The position numbers and the translations under genes are program-made. 5,986 nucleotides of DNA from positions 1 through 5,986 of the forward strand of contig CAAFRK010000094.1 in the NCBI GenBank assembly GCA_900765235.1. The letters are read 5' to 3'. The DNA is from an uncultured Veillonella sp. Lineage in GTDB: Bacteria > Bacillota_C > Negativicutes > Veillonellales > Veillonellaceae. The notes under the pieces were generated by a model that saw nothing but the letters and a program-made list of their open reading frames with translations, was not told where the DNA came from and did no database searches. Within the stretch, counting starts at the first letter, position 1. Every line of letters begins with the position of its first letter. Of this stretch, positions 1 through 5,985 are shown piece by piece.

Positions 1-258
1 CACTAGAGAAGTACATCAAGTGTACATTCAGAATAGACAAAATAATCCATATGTGAAGAAAAGTTCATGATGATAAATTAGAAATAAACCGTGAGTTTTG
101 GTTACTGAAAAGATGAATGATGAAATTGAAAAAAGATGGACCGATTTCTCAATTAATTATTTTAAATGATAATGCAGGTATAACATTTCTCGCCTACCCT
201 ATTTTGTGTTACGCAGGTCCTATATTTTTGGTTTGTAAATGAGAATAAATTGAGAATA

Positions 259-267
259 TGCTATAAT
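259..267 (+). promoter_or_regulatory. Candidate extended -10 promoter towards rsmG
   Basis: The sequence TGCTATAAT is a perfect extended -10 element (TGn followed by TATAAT). No good -35 hexamer sits 16-18 bases upstream, which extended -10 promoters tolerate. Transcription would begin near 274 and give a leader of about 260 nt before rsmG. In such AT-rich DNA a chance TATAAT is likely, but the added TG at the right spacing raises the odds. Confidence 0.4.
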
Positions 268-274
268 ATAAAGA

Positions 275-310
275 AAAATGACTTAAATATTTCGCTTATA
301 TAGTCATTTT
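275..310 (+). repeat. Inverted repeat at the predicted 5' end of the long rsmG leader
   Basis: AAAATGACT (275-283) and AGTCATTTT (302-310) are perfect 9-base inverted arms around an 18-base loop, followed by a T-rich stretch. They begin almost exactly where a transcript from the -10 at 262-267 would start. The stem could protect the 5' end, or act as a weak early terminator. It is AT-rich and therefore not very stable, so its function is inferred. Confidence 0.3.
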
Positions 311-421
311 ATTAGTTTTCGTATATAAACTTATATAAAATAGGTTAAAAACGCCATAGAACGCAAATTTCTGAGTTTTATAGGGTTTGAAATAAGAAAT
401 ACTATTCTACTATCTTATATA

Positions 422-460
422 TTGATGATTACCTGGATTTGTTTATATGATGTATCATAT
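422..460 (+). promoter_or_regulatory. Candidate rsmG promoter overlapped by a palindrome
   Basis: TTGATG (422-427) and TATGAT (446-451) are separated by 18 bases, a fair sigma-A promoter match about 85-110 bases upstream of rsmG. The -10 hexamer is overlapped by a 16-bp near-palindrome at 445-460, with 7-bp arms ATATGAT and ATCATAT around a GT centre. A symmetric site over a -10 is a common operator position, so a repressor could act here. The regulator is unknown and the AT-richness makes chance symmetry possible. Confidence 0.35.
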
Positions 461-535
461 GACATGAGATTTTCTAACTATGTGTCGTTTACTTTTACAA
501 TCATATAAATATCTGATAATTTATTAGGAGTACTT

Positions 536-1288
536 ATGAAAGAGAAATACGATGTGCCTATCGCACCTGAGTCTGAATTTGTTTCATACATGATGGAGCA
601 AATGAGCCAATTTGGTTTGCCTTGTACGGAAGAGCAGGCGAAGGACTTTTATGTGTATTACGCGCGCATGATTGAAACAAATAAATATCTCAACCTCACC
701 GGTATTACAGATATGAAAGAGGTTGTAGTGAAGCACATGATCGACTCCCTCTCCTGCTATGACTCAAATATCATTAAATCAGGCATGTCTATCATCGATG
801 TTGGCACTGGTGCTGGTTTCCCTGGTATTCCGTTGGCAATCTATGACCGTAGCCTTAAGGTTACGCTGTTTGATTCTTTGAAAAAACGTCTTACCTTCCT
901 TGAATCCGTTATAGATGAGCTACAGTTGACGAACTGTACTACCTTACATGGCCGTGCAGAGGATCTTAGTCATCAAGATTGCCGTGAAAGCTTCGATATT
1001 GCTACGAGTCGTGCAGTAGCACGTTTACCTATTCTCTTAGAATGGACTGTTCCATACGTAAAAGAAGGTGGCTACGTTATTGCTTTAAAAGGTGCTATTT
1101 ACGAAGAAGAAGTGGGCGAATCCAATAAAGCCCTTAGCACATTAAAAGCAAAGATTGAAGAAGTACGTACCGTTACTCTGCCAACCTTAGATGATAAACG
1201 AGCAATCCTGTACATCAAGAAAACAGGTAAAACACCAAAACAATACCCACGTAAGCCAAAAGAAATTAAAGACAAACCGTTAGTGTAA
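536..1288 (+). CDS. rsmG: 16S rRNA (guanine(527)-N(7))-methyltransferase RsmG (GidB)
   Basis: RsmG uses S-adenosylmethionine to methylate N7 of G527 in the 530 loop of 16S rRNA. It acts in the cytoplasm, and its loss is known to give low-level streptomycin resistance. The 250-residue protein is close to the usual family length. Visible family motifs are NLTGI (53-57), the HMIDSL segment (67-72), the SAM-binding loop IIDVGTGAGFPGIPLA (86-101), LFDSLKKRLTFL (111-122), GRAED (139-143), SRAVA (158-162) and LKG (184-186). The family-typical basic tail TPKQYPRKP starts at 233. The start is well supported: AGGAG at 526-530 lies five bases before the ATG. The gene stands alone on the plus strand, convergent with metF. 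In many Firmicutes rsmG neighbours mnmG and parA/parB near oriC; here the downstream neighbours are met genes. Confidence 0.96.
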   Translation: MKEKYDVPIAPESEFVSYMMEQMSQFGLPCTEEQAKDFYVYYARMIETNKYLNLTGITDMKEVVVKHMIDSLSCYDSNIIKSGMSIIDVGTGAGFPGIPLAIYDRSLKVTLFDSLKKRLTFLESVIDELQLTNCTTLHGRAEDLSHQDCRESFDIATSRAVARLPILLEWTVPYVKEGGYVIALKGAIYEEEVGESNKALSTLKAKIEEVRTVTLPTLDDKRAILYIKKTGKTPKQYPRKPKEIKDKPLV

Positions 1289-1343
1289 CTTATTAGTGCT
1301 ATCTCGTAATAGCTGATAATAGAAAATAATTGATACCTATACA

Positions 1344-1380
1344 AAAGAGGATGCAAACCTAAGATTTGCATCCTCTTTCT
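1344..1380. terminator. Bidirectional intrinsic terminator between rsmG and metF
   Basis: AAAGAGGATGCAAA (1344-1357) and its exact reverse complement (1365-1378) form a perfect 14-bp stem with a 7-nt loop. On the plus strand it is followed by a T/C-rich tract. On the minus strand the stem runs into TTTT. It sits 56 bases after the rsmG stop and 30 bases after the metF stop on the opposite strand, so one hairpin probably ends both convergent transcripts. Confidence 0.85.
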
Positions 1381-1407
1381 CTTTCCCCTTGTCTATTAAG
1401 CGATATC

Positions 1408-2268
1408 TTATACGTGATCAATGATATGTAATGTTGTATCGATATCGTTTAAAGGCATAATATGTACGCCTGCAGCGATTTTTTTGATTTGTTCCAGTGT
1501 TTCGATAGCGATTTCTGTACCCGCTTCTTTACCGCCCTTTTCTACACGGTCTAGGATTTCTTGTGTAAGGTTAATCCCAGGCACTTTTTCATGTAGATAT
1601 GTGGCCATTTTAAAGCTTTTAAGTGGGATTAAACCAAGCATAATAGGTACATCGAATTCAGACATCTTATCGATGTAGCGTTTTGCTTGTTCTAAATCGT
1701 AAATTGGTTGTGTTTGTACGAAATGCGCACCATTTTTAATTTTAGCAGCCAATTTTTGACGTTCAATTTCTAAATCTGGCGCACCAGGGTTACCAGTAGC
1801 ACCGATGTAGAAGTTTGTAGGCTCGTCTAAGTCATTACCTGCCAAGTCTTTGCCAGAATTCAAAGTTTTAGCGATGTTAAGTAAGCCCATGCAGTCTACT
1901 TCGAATACGGATTGTGCAAATGGATGGTCCCCATTATCTGGTTTGTCACCAGTAAGGGTTAAGATATTATTTACGCCAAGTGCTGCAGCGCCAAGTAATT
2001 CGGATTGCAAGCCGATGATGTTACGGTCGCGACATGTAAGGTGAAAGATAGTTTCGATATCTTTATTGTGTTGTAACAAATAAGACAAGGAAATTGGGCT
2101 CATACGCATTTTTGACATAGGGCTGTCAGCGATGTTGATAGCGTCAACCTTACCCTTTAAACGAGCTGCTTGGTCGAATACTTTTTGAGCAGAACTGCTC
2201 TTTGGTGGGTCTAATTCAACAGTGATGGTGAATTTCCCTTGTTGATGTTTCTCTCTTAATGTCATCAT
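1408..2268 (-). CDS. metF: 5,10-methylenetetrahydrofolate reductase MetF
   Basis: This cytoplasmic flavoprotein reduces 5,10-methylene-THF to 5-methyl-THF, the methyl donor for the adjacent methionine synthase. The 286-residue length fits the single-domain bacterial MTHFR barrel. Visible landmarks are the N-terminal VELDPPK with the conserved Glu (E18), HLTCRDRN (76-83), LTLTGD (103-108), the glycine-rich ATGNPGAPD (157-165), FVQTQPIYD (183-191) and LGLIPLKS (211-218). The wording of these motifs (TQPIYD rather than TQFFFD) resembles MTHFRs of anaerobic Firmicutes and of homocysteine-methyltransferase/MTHFR fusions more than the E. coli enzyme. No metV-like partner gene is adjacent. Two ATG codons stand in tandem; the second (2265) is 6 nt from the GAGG of the Shine-Dalgarno and the first only 3 nt, so the true protein may be 285 residues. 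It is the last gene of the operon, 122 bases after metH. Confidence 0.93.
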   Translation of the reverse strand: MMTLREKHQQGKFTITVELDPPKSSSAQKVFDQAARLKGKVDAINIADSPMSKMRMSPISLSYLLQHNKDIETIFHLTCRDRNIIGLQSELLGAAALGVNNILTLTGDKPDNGDHPFAQSVFEVDCMGLLNIAKTLNSGKDLAGNDLDEPTNFYIGATGNPGAPDLEIERQKLAAKIKNGAHFVQTQPIYDLEQAKRYIDKMSEFDVPIMLGLIPLKSFKMATYLHEKVPGINLTQEILDRVEKGGKEAGTEIAIETLEQIKKIAAGVHIMPLNDIDTTLHIIDHV

Positions 2269-2270
2269 AT

Positions 2271-2276
2271 ACCTCT
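2271..2276 (-). promoter_or_regulatory. metF ribosome binding site favouring the second of two ATGs
   Basis: On the minus strand AGAGGT lies just before ATGATG. The gap from GAGG is 3 nt to the first ATG and 6 nt to the second, so the start at 2265 has the more usual spacing. AU-rich flanks on each side of the site could pair weakly around it. Confidence 0.6.
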
Positions 2277-2290
2277 TGATCTATACATAT

Positions 2291-2364
2291 GGTGAAAGCT
2301 AATCTTGTGTAATCTTTTAAGTGGTTTTCACCATCAAAATAAGTTTTTAAGATGAGCTTTCACC
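2291..2364 (-). promoter_or_regulatory. metH-metF intercistronic RNA element with alternative pairings
   Basis: The 122-base gap between metH and metF holds a perfect 10-bp inverted repeat: GGTGAAAGCT at 2291-2300 and AGCTTTCACC at 2355-2364 (plus-strand reading). A second copy of the right-hand core, TTTCACCAT at 2326-2334, can also pair perfectly over 9 bp with ATGGTGAAA at 2289-2297. In the metH-metF mRNA the segment next to metF can therefore pair with either of two upstream copies, but not both. When the long pairing forms, the inner copy can fold its own UGGU-GAAA-ACCA hairpin. No U-tract follows in the direction of transcription, so it does not look like a terminator. It could be an RNA processing or stability element, or a regulatory switch for metF. 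It matches no riboswitch family I know, and function is inferred. Confidence 0.45.
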
Positions 2365-2390
2365 TTGTTTTGTGTCATGTAAATTAGAAA

Positions 2391-4832
2391 TTATTTTTCT
2401 AATGTTTCAAAGTAATCATTTGCGTGGTTAACGGCAGCGATACCGTCTTTAGCGTAGATGTCTGCGCCCGCTTGGTCTGCGTAGTCTTGAGATACTACAG
2501 CACCACCAACCATGACCTTAGTTTTAAGGCCTGCAGCGCGGATAGCAGCGATGGTATTGTCGATTTGAGGCATTGTTGTAGTCATCAAGGAACAGATACC
2601 AACGAGAGCTGCCTTATTGTCTTTAATCGCTTGAACGATGACTTCTGGATCAACGTCCTTGCCAAGGTCAACGATTTTGTAACCATTGTTTTCAAGCAAG
2701 GCTGCTACGATATTTTTACCTAAATCGTGGATATCGCCTTTAACAGTAGCTACAACGACTGTACCTTTATCTAAGCTTTCACTAGCAGGAATGATTTCTT
2801 TAATTGTGTTGAAAGCAGCTTGCATTGTTTCAGCAGCGAGCATTACTTGTGGCAAGAATAATTTACCAGAACCAAATTTATCCCCTACTACGTTCATCGC
2901 TTCAGATAAGCCTTTTTTCGTAATATCTAATGGGTCCATGCCGTCAGCTAACGCTTTTTTTACAAGATCAACAATGGCTTCTTTTTCGCCTTGTTCTACG
3001 CAAGCACGGATATTCGCCAATGGATCATTGCTGTCGAAGGATTTCTTTTCAGGACCTTTTGGAGCAGCATTACCAGGAGCACTTGTTTCGTCTTCGTAGC
3101 CGTATTCTTTGATGAACTCTGCAGAACCTGGATCCCAGCCTAATAGTGTTGTACTAGATACGAACGCTTTTTTAGCTGGATAGTTTAATGGGTTCATAAT
3201 TGGTGTTGTTAAGCCACATGCTAAAGCCATTGTTAAGAATTGGCCGTTCAAGTAAGGACGTTGTGGCATACCGAAGGAGATGTTAGACAAGCCCATTACT
3301 GTTGGGAAGCCAAATTTTTCTTTGTATAACTGTAATGTACGCAATGTTTGGCATGCACTATCTTCACCGCTAGCAAGTGTTAATACCAATGGGTCGAGCA
3401 ATAAGTCATGTGGTTGAAGACCATAACCATAAGCGCGATTTACGATGCTTTCAGCTAAAGCAACGCGGTCCTCTGCTTTTTCAGGCAAATCACCACTGCA
3501 GATTGGCAAGCAAAGTAAAGCTGCACCATAGCGTTTAGCCAAAGGCATAACGTGAGTGATGGACTCTTCTTCCCCATTTACGGAGTTGATAAGAGCGCGG
3601 CCTGGGTAGTTTTTAAGAGCTACTTCCATAGCTGCTGGATCCAATGTGTCGATGGATAATGGAGTTTCAACGAGCATGGATAATTCGAAGATAGCACGTT
3701 CCATCAATGGAGTTTGGTCCATACCAGCTACGCCCATGTTTACGTCGAGGATGTCTGCACCCGCTTCTACTTGGTCCAAAGCATCGCGTTTTACGCGGAT
3801 GAAAGAGCCATCGCGTAACTCTTGAGCAAGAACTTTACGGCCTGTAGGGTTGATACGTTCACCAATGATAAGAGGTTTTGTATTGTGACCTAATTCTAAC
3901 AATTTAGTACGGCTCGTAATGATTGTTTTAGGTTTTACATGAGCACGTTCCTTAGGTGTATGTGCTTTTACAGCGTCAGAAATTGCTTGAATATGAGCTG
4001 GTGTCGTACCACAGCAGCCGCCTACATAGCTGGCACCTGCATCTACGATTGGAAGCATCAATGGACCCATTTCTTCTGCTGTAAGTGGGAATACAGTTTG
4101 TTTATTAATTAATTGAGGCATACCTGCATTTGGTTGGCAGATAATTGGCAAGTTTGTTACGCTTGCAATTTCCTCAATAAGAGGTGTGATTTGTTCAGGT
4201 CCAAGGGAACAGTTAATACCAATAATATCAGCACCCATAGCCTCTACGATAGTAGTTGCAACTGCTGGTGGTGTACCTGTAATAGTACGACCGTCTTCAC
4301 TGAAAGAAAATTGACAGATGATTTGTACATCTTCTTTTGTCTTTCCTGCTGCTTCACGAGCATCAAGAGATGCTAATAAAGCGGCGCGCATTTCTTGTAC
4401 GTCGATGATAGTTTCAATGATAATGAAATCTACGCCACCTTCGATCAATGCTTCAGCTTGTTCGCGGTATGTGTCATAAATAGAGTCAAAGCTCATGTTG
4501 CCCAATGGTTGTAAGAAACGACCTGTAGGACCCATAGAACCAGCTACACGAGCAGATGGTTTAAACTCTGCAATAGCATCTTTTGCTACCTTTACAGCGG
4601 CAATATTAATTTCTCTTACACGATCTTGTAAGTCGTAATCTTCTAATTTGAGACCACAAGCACCGAATGTATTTGTTGTGATAACATCACTGCCGTGTTG
4701 TAAGTATTGAGCGTGAATATTCTTTACTACTTCTGGTTTTTCTACGTTAAATAATTCTGGACAATAGCCCTCTTCTAAGCCTGCAGCTTGAAGCATTGTG
4801 CCCATAGCACCGTCAAATATATACATAAACAT
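2391..4832 (-). CDS. metH: Cobalamin-dependent methionine synthase MetH, lacking the C-terminal reactivation domain
   Basis: MetH moves a methyl group from 5-methyl-THF through cob(I)alamin to homocysteine, producing methionine and THF in the cytoplasm. Modules appear in the expected order. The homocysteine-binding barrel spans about 5-290, with zinc-ligand cysteines C208 (GINCS) and C273/C274 (GGCCGT). The pterin-binding barrel spans about 315-575, with IGERINPTG (323-331), DVNMG (363-367), SIDT (393-396) and INSVNG (415-420). A linker at 580-600 is followed by a cap helical domain at about 603-685. The B12-binding Rossmann domain has the DxHxxG motif D700-H702-G705, with H702 as lower axial ligand, plus VGICSLMT (744-751) and VGGAVVS (775-781). 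The protein stops at 813 residues, whereas four-module enzymes have about 1,200; the missing SAM/reactivation module is encoded by the gene upstream. The ATG at 4826 (811 residues) lies 8 nt from AAAGGA and is the likelier start; the ATG at 4832 is only 2 nt away. The frame is intact. Confidence 0.96.
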   Translation of the reverse strand: MFMYIFDGAMGTMLQAAGLEEGYCPELFNVEKPEVVKNIHAQYLQHGSDVITTNTFGACGLKLEDYDLQDRVREINIAAVKVAKDAIAEFKPSARVAGSMGPTGRFLQPLGNMSFDSIYDTYREQAEALIEGGVDFIIIETIIDVQEMRAALLASLDAREAAGKTKEDVQIICQFSFSEDGRTITGTPPAVATTIVEAMGADIIGINCSLGPEQITPLIEEIASVTNLPIICQPNAGMPQLINKQTVFPLTAEEMGPLMLPIVDAGASYVGGCCGTTPAHIQAISDAVKAHTPKERAHVKPKTIITSRTKLLELGHNTKPLIIGERINPTGRKVLAQELRDGSFIRVKRDALDQVEAGADILDVNMGVAGMDQTPLMERAIFELSMLVETPLSIDTLDPAAMEVALKNYPGRALINSVNGEEESITHVMPLAKRYGAALLCLPICSGDLPEKAEDRVALAESIVNRAYGYGLQPHDLLLDPLVLTLASGEDSACQTLRTLQLYKEKFGFPTVMGLSNISFGMPQRPYLNGQFLTMALACGLTTPIMNPLNYPAKKAFVSSTTLLGWDPGSAEFIKEYGYEDETSAPGNAAPKGPEKKSFDSNDPLANIRACVEQGEKEAIVDLVKKALADGMDPLDITKKGLSEAMNVVGDKFGSGKLFLPQVMLAAETMQAAFNTIKEIIPASESLDKGTVVVATVKGDIHDLGKNIVAALLENNGYKIVDLGKDVDPEVIVQAIKDNKAALVGICSLMTTTMPQIDNTIAAIRAAGLKTKVMVGGAVVSQDYADQAGADIYAKDGIAAVNHANDYFETLEK

Positions 4833-4834
4833 CT

Positions 4835-4840
4835 TCCTTT
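4835..4840 (-). promoter_or_regulatory. metH ribosome binding site favouring the internal ATG at 4826
   Basis: On the minus strand AAAGGA is 2 nt before the ATG at 4832 and 8 nt before the in-frame ATG at 4826. The second spacing is normal, and starting there gives MYIFDGAMGT, which fits the short N-terminus before the conserved DGAMGT of the family. Confidence 0.6.
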
Positions 4841-4859
4841 ATCATCCTAAATTTTATAA

Positions 4860-4875
4860 TGTTTCACGTGAAACA
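4860..4875. other. parS site (ParB/Spo0J binding) inside the met operon
   Basis: TGTTTCACGTGAAACA is a perfect 16-bp palindrome identical to the well-known chromosomal parS consensus, where ParB nucleates and then spreads to organise and segregate the origin region. Symmetry extends here to a perfect 24-bp palindrome (4856-4879) that includes the TAA stop of the reactivation-protein gene (4876-4878, minus strand). It occupies over a third of the 43-base gap before metH. ParB spreading from it would cover the operon, and the transcript could form a hairpin there. The match is direct; binding is inferred from the family consensus. Confidence 0.9.
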
Positions 4876-5643
4876 TTATTCTGTTGGTTGGCCTTTCATA
4901 GCGATACCAGAGGCTTCGGCTGTTGTTTTGTTACAGCCCTCTTCGCCTTCGTTATTAGACGTTACAGTCGCCTTTTCTGGTAGTTTACGAGATGCACAAT
5001 CCTTTTGAGAACAAGATGTGCAACCACGTTTTGTTTTGATGTCTTCGTTAGCTGGCATCAAACCAATGATAGCTGTTACAGACTTACGTGGGAACAATAA
5101 ATAATTCTCTGTTACTTGTAAGCCAATCATCTCTGTTTTGATGATTTTAGCTAGTTGTGGTTGAATTTCTAATGGCCAGTTACCATAGCCAGGGCTAAAG
5201 CGCCATGTTGGTTTATAGCCTTGCTTTTTAGCAATTGTATTGATCACTTCATTTACTTGATCCGCTACTTGTTCTACTGCTGTTGTAGCCGCTGCATCAA
5301 GTAACAAACCTACAGTGTAATTACCTTGTTTAAATAACTGTTCACTGCGAATTTCTACATCTTCACCTACTGTTACGCCTAATACATAGACCTTTGTAGA
5401 CTTTTCTAGATGTTTTTCAATGATGGAACCTTCGATTTTAAGCGGTGGATTGCTCAAAATTGTCTTTGTTTCAGCATCATAATCATATTCTTGATATACA
5501 CCTTTAGGTGTAGCTAATAACTGGATTTCTTTACATGCTTCGTCTACATAATTTTGAGGAAAATCCTCTGCATGACGAAGTCCTGCGTATCGTTTTACTT
5601 CTGCTTTATCGATGGCAGGAAGCATTCCGTTATAAATGGGCAT
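4876..5643 (-). CDS. Stand-alone methionine synthase reactivation (SAM-binding) domain protein
   Basis: The protein resembles the C-terminal activation module of MetH, which binds SAM and, with an electron donor such as flavodoxin, re-methylates inactive cob(II)alamin. The key signature is R148-x2-PGYG-x-WP (148-157), the counterpart of the RxxxGYP SAM-binding motif in long MetH. It is followed by the LLFPRKSVTAIIGL segment (182-195), equivalent to the conserved P-x3-S strand. The 255-residue length fits a free-standing module, and metH next door lacks exactly this part, so the two products should form one enzyme system. After residue 205 comes a cysteine cluster, C208-x2-C211-x4-C216, which could bind a metal or iron-sulfur centre. 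A low-complexity polar tail with one further Cys (C237) follows. The start is firm: GGAGG lies 7 nt before the ATG. It is the first gene of the operon, and its stop abuts a parS site. I know no settled gene symbol for it. Confidence 0.88.
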   Translation of the reverse strand: MPIYNGMLPAIDKAEVKRYAGLRHAEDFPQNYVDEACKEIQLLATPKGVYQEYDYDAETKTILSNPPLKIEGSIIEKHLEKSTKVYVLGVTVGEDVEIRSEQLFKQGNYTVGLLLDAAATTAVEQVADQVNEVINTIAKKQGYKPTWRFSPGYGNWPLEIQPQLAKIIKTEMIGLQVTENYLLFPRKSVTAIIGLMPANEDIKTKRGCTSCSQKDCASRKLPEKATVTSNNEGEEGCNKTTAEASGIAMKGQPTE

Positions 5644-5660
5644 GGAAACGCCTCCTTTTC

Positions 5661-5690
5661 AAAATAAAAAGCTCTGCGTATCCGTAGAGC
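5661..5690 (-). terminator. Leader terminator/attenuator of the met operon
   Basis: On the minus strand GCTCTACG, loop GATA and CGCAGAGC form an 8-bp stem with one A-C mismatch, followed at once by TTTTTATTTT. This is a classic intrinsic terminator shape. It lies downstream of the operon promoter and only a few bases before the Shine-Dalgarno of the first gene, which is where an attenuator sits. A second small stem, AGATT/AATCT around GATTT (5719-5733), lies upstream in the leader. The stimulus that would relieve termination cannot be read from the sequence. Confidence 0.65.
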
Positions 5691-5782
5691 GTGTACTTAA
5701 TATTAGTATATTGTTTATAGATTAAATCAATCTTTATAATGATCTTTTTCATGCCTATAAATATAATTACTATCTATTTAAT

Positions 5783-5811
5783 AGTATATAGATATCACCA
5801 ATGCCTGTCAA
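5783..5811 (-). promoter_or_regulatory. Sigma-A-type promoter of the met operon
   Basis: On the minus strand a consensus -35 TTGACA (5806-5811) and a -10 TATACT (5783-5788, five of six matching TATAAT) are separated by exactly 17 bases. Transcription would start near 5776, giving a leader of about 133 nt before the reactivation-protein gene. This is the best promoter in the window and should drive all three met genes. Confidence 0.8.
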
Positions 5812-5969
5812 AGCATATAGGGCCTGTATTCTCATATAATTTAGTAGTAAATTGGTATAACTTAAAGCTATATCAAAATATATTTTAATCCTAAAAGTTA
5901 TTAATAGTAATACTTTAAAGATTTTACGCTATTATATTTACTTAATAATCCTACTACTTTATATTTAAT

Positions 5970-5985
5970 TGTTTCACGTGAAACA
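5970..5985. other. Second parS site at the right edge
   Basis: This is an identical perfect 16-bp parS palindrome, TGTTTCACGTGAAACA, 1,110 bases from the first copy. Symmetry extends at least one base further each side (5969-5986), where the window ends. It lies in non-coding DNA upstream of the met promoter. Two exact copies this close are very unlikely by chance and point to the origin-proximal ParB-binding region. Confidence 0.9.

Larger units (their letters stand above)
1..535. other. AT-rich intergenic region upstream of rsmG
   Basis: This long, strongly AT-rich stretch contains no open frame I can defend as a gene. The longest readable pieces are a 22-codon open stretch from the left edge (stop at 68-70) and a 41-codon frame at 117-242. 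Neither has a convincing ribosome binding site or a recognisable family. I see no DnaA-box cluster and no tRNA. The right half carries two candidate promoters reading towards rsmG and two inverted repeats, listed separately. The left 240 bases could be decayed coding DNA, but nothing identifies a parent gene. Confidence 0.6.

Noticed and set aside
2..70. Open frame of 22 codons entering from the left edge on the plus strand, ending in TGA, possibly the 3' end of an upstream gene.
   Set aside because: It is too short to judge, matches no family I recognise (it does not resemble an MnmG C-terminus), and stretches of this length occur by chance.
117..242. A 41-codon plus-strand frame starting with two tandem ATGs and having a hydrophobic C-terminal half.
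   Set aside because: It has no clear Shine-Dalgarno and no recognisable motif. Chance hydrophobic frames are common in AT-rich DNA.
1..535. Replication origin or DnaA-box cluster next to rsmG.
   Set aside because: I found no TTATCCACA-type boxes on either strand here. Origin proximity is suggested by the parS sites, not by an origin in the window.
1099..1371. A 90-codon minus-strand frame overlapping the 3' part of rsmG.
   Set aside because: It lies antisense to conserved rsmG codons, runs through the terminator hairpin and has no family signature. It is a shadow of rsmG.
2291..2364. The inverted repeat considered as a miniature transposable element with terminal repeats.
   Set aside because: There is no target-site duplication at its ends (ACATAT and TTGTTT differ), it is only 74 bases, and an RNA-structure reading explains it better.
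2424..3112. Several plus-strand frames of 60-137 codons opposite metH, including the one at 2686-3099.
   Set aside because: They are antisense to the conserved B12-binding and cap domains of metH, have composition typical of shadow frames and lack plausible ribosome sites.
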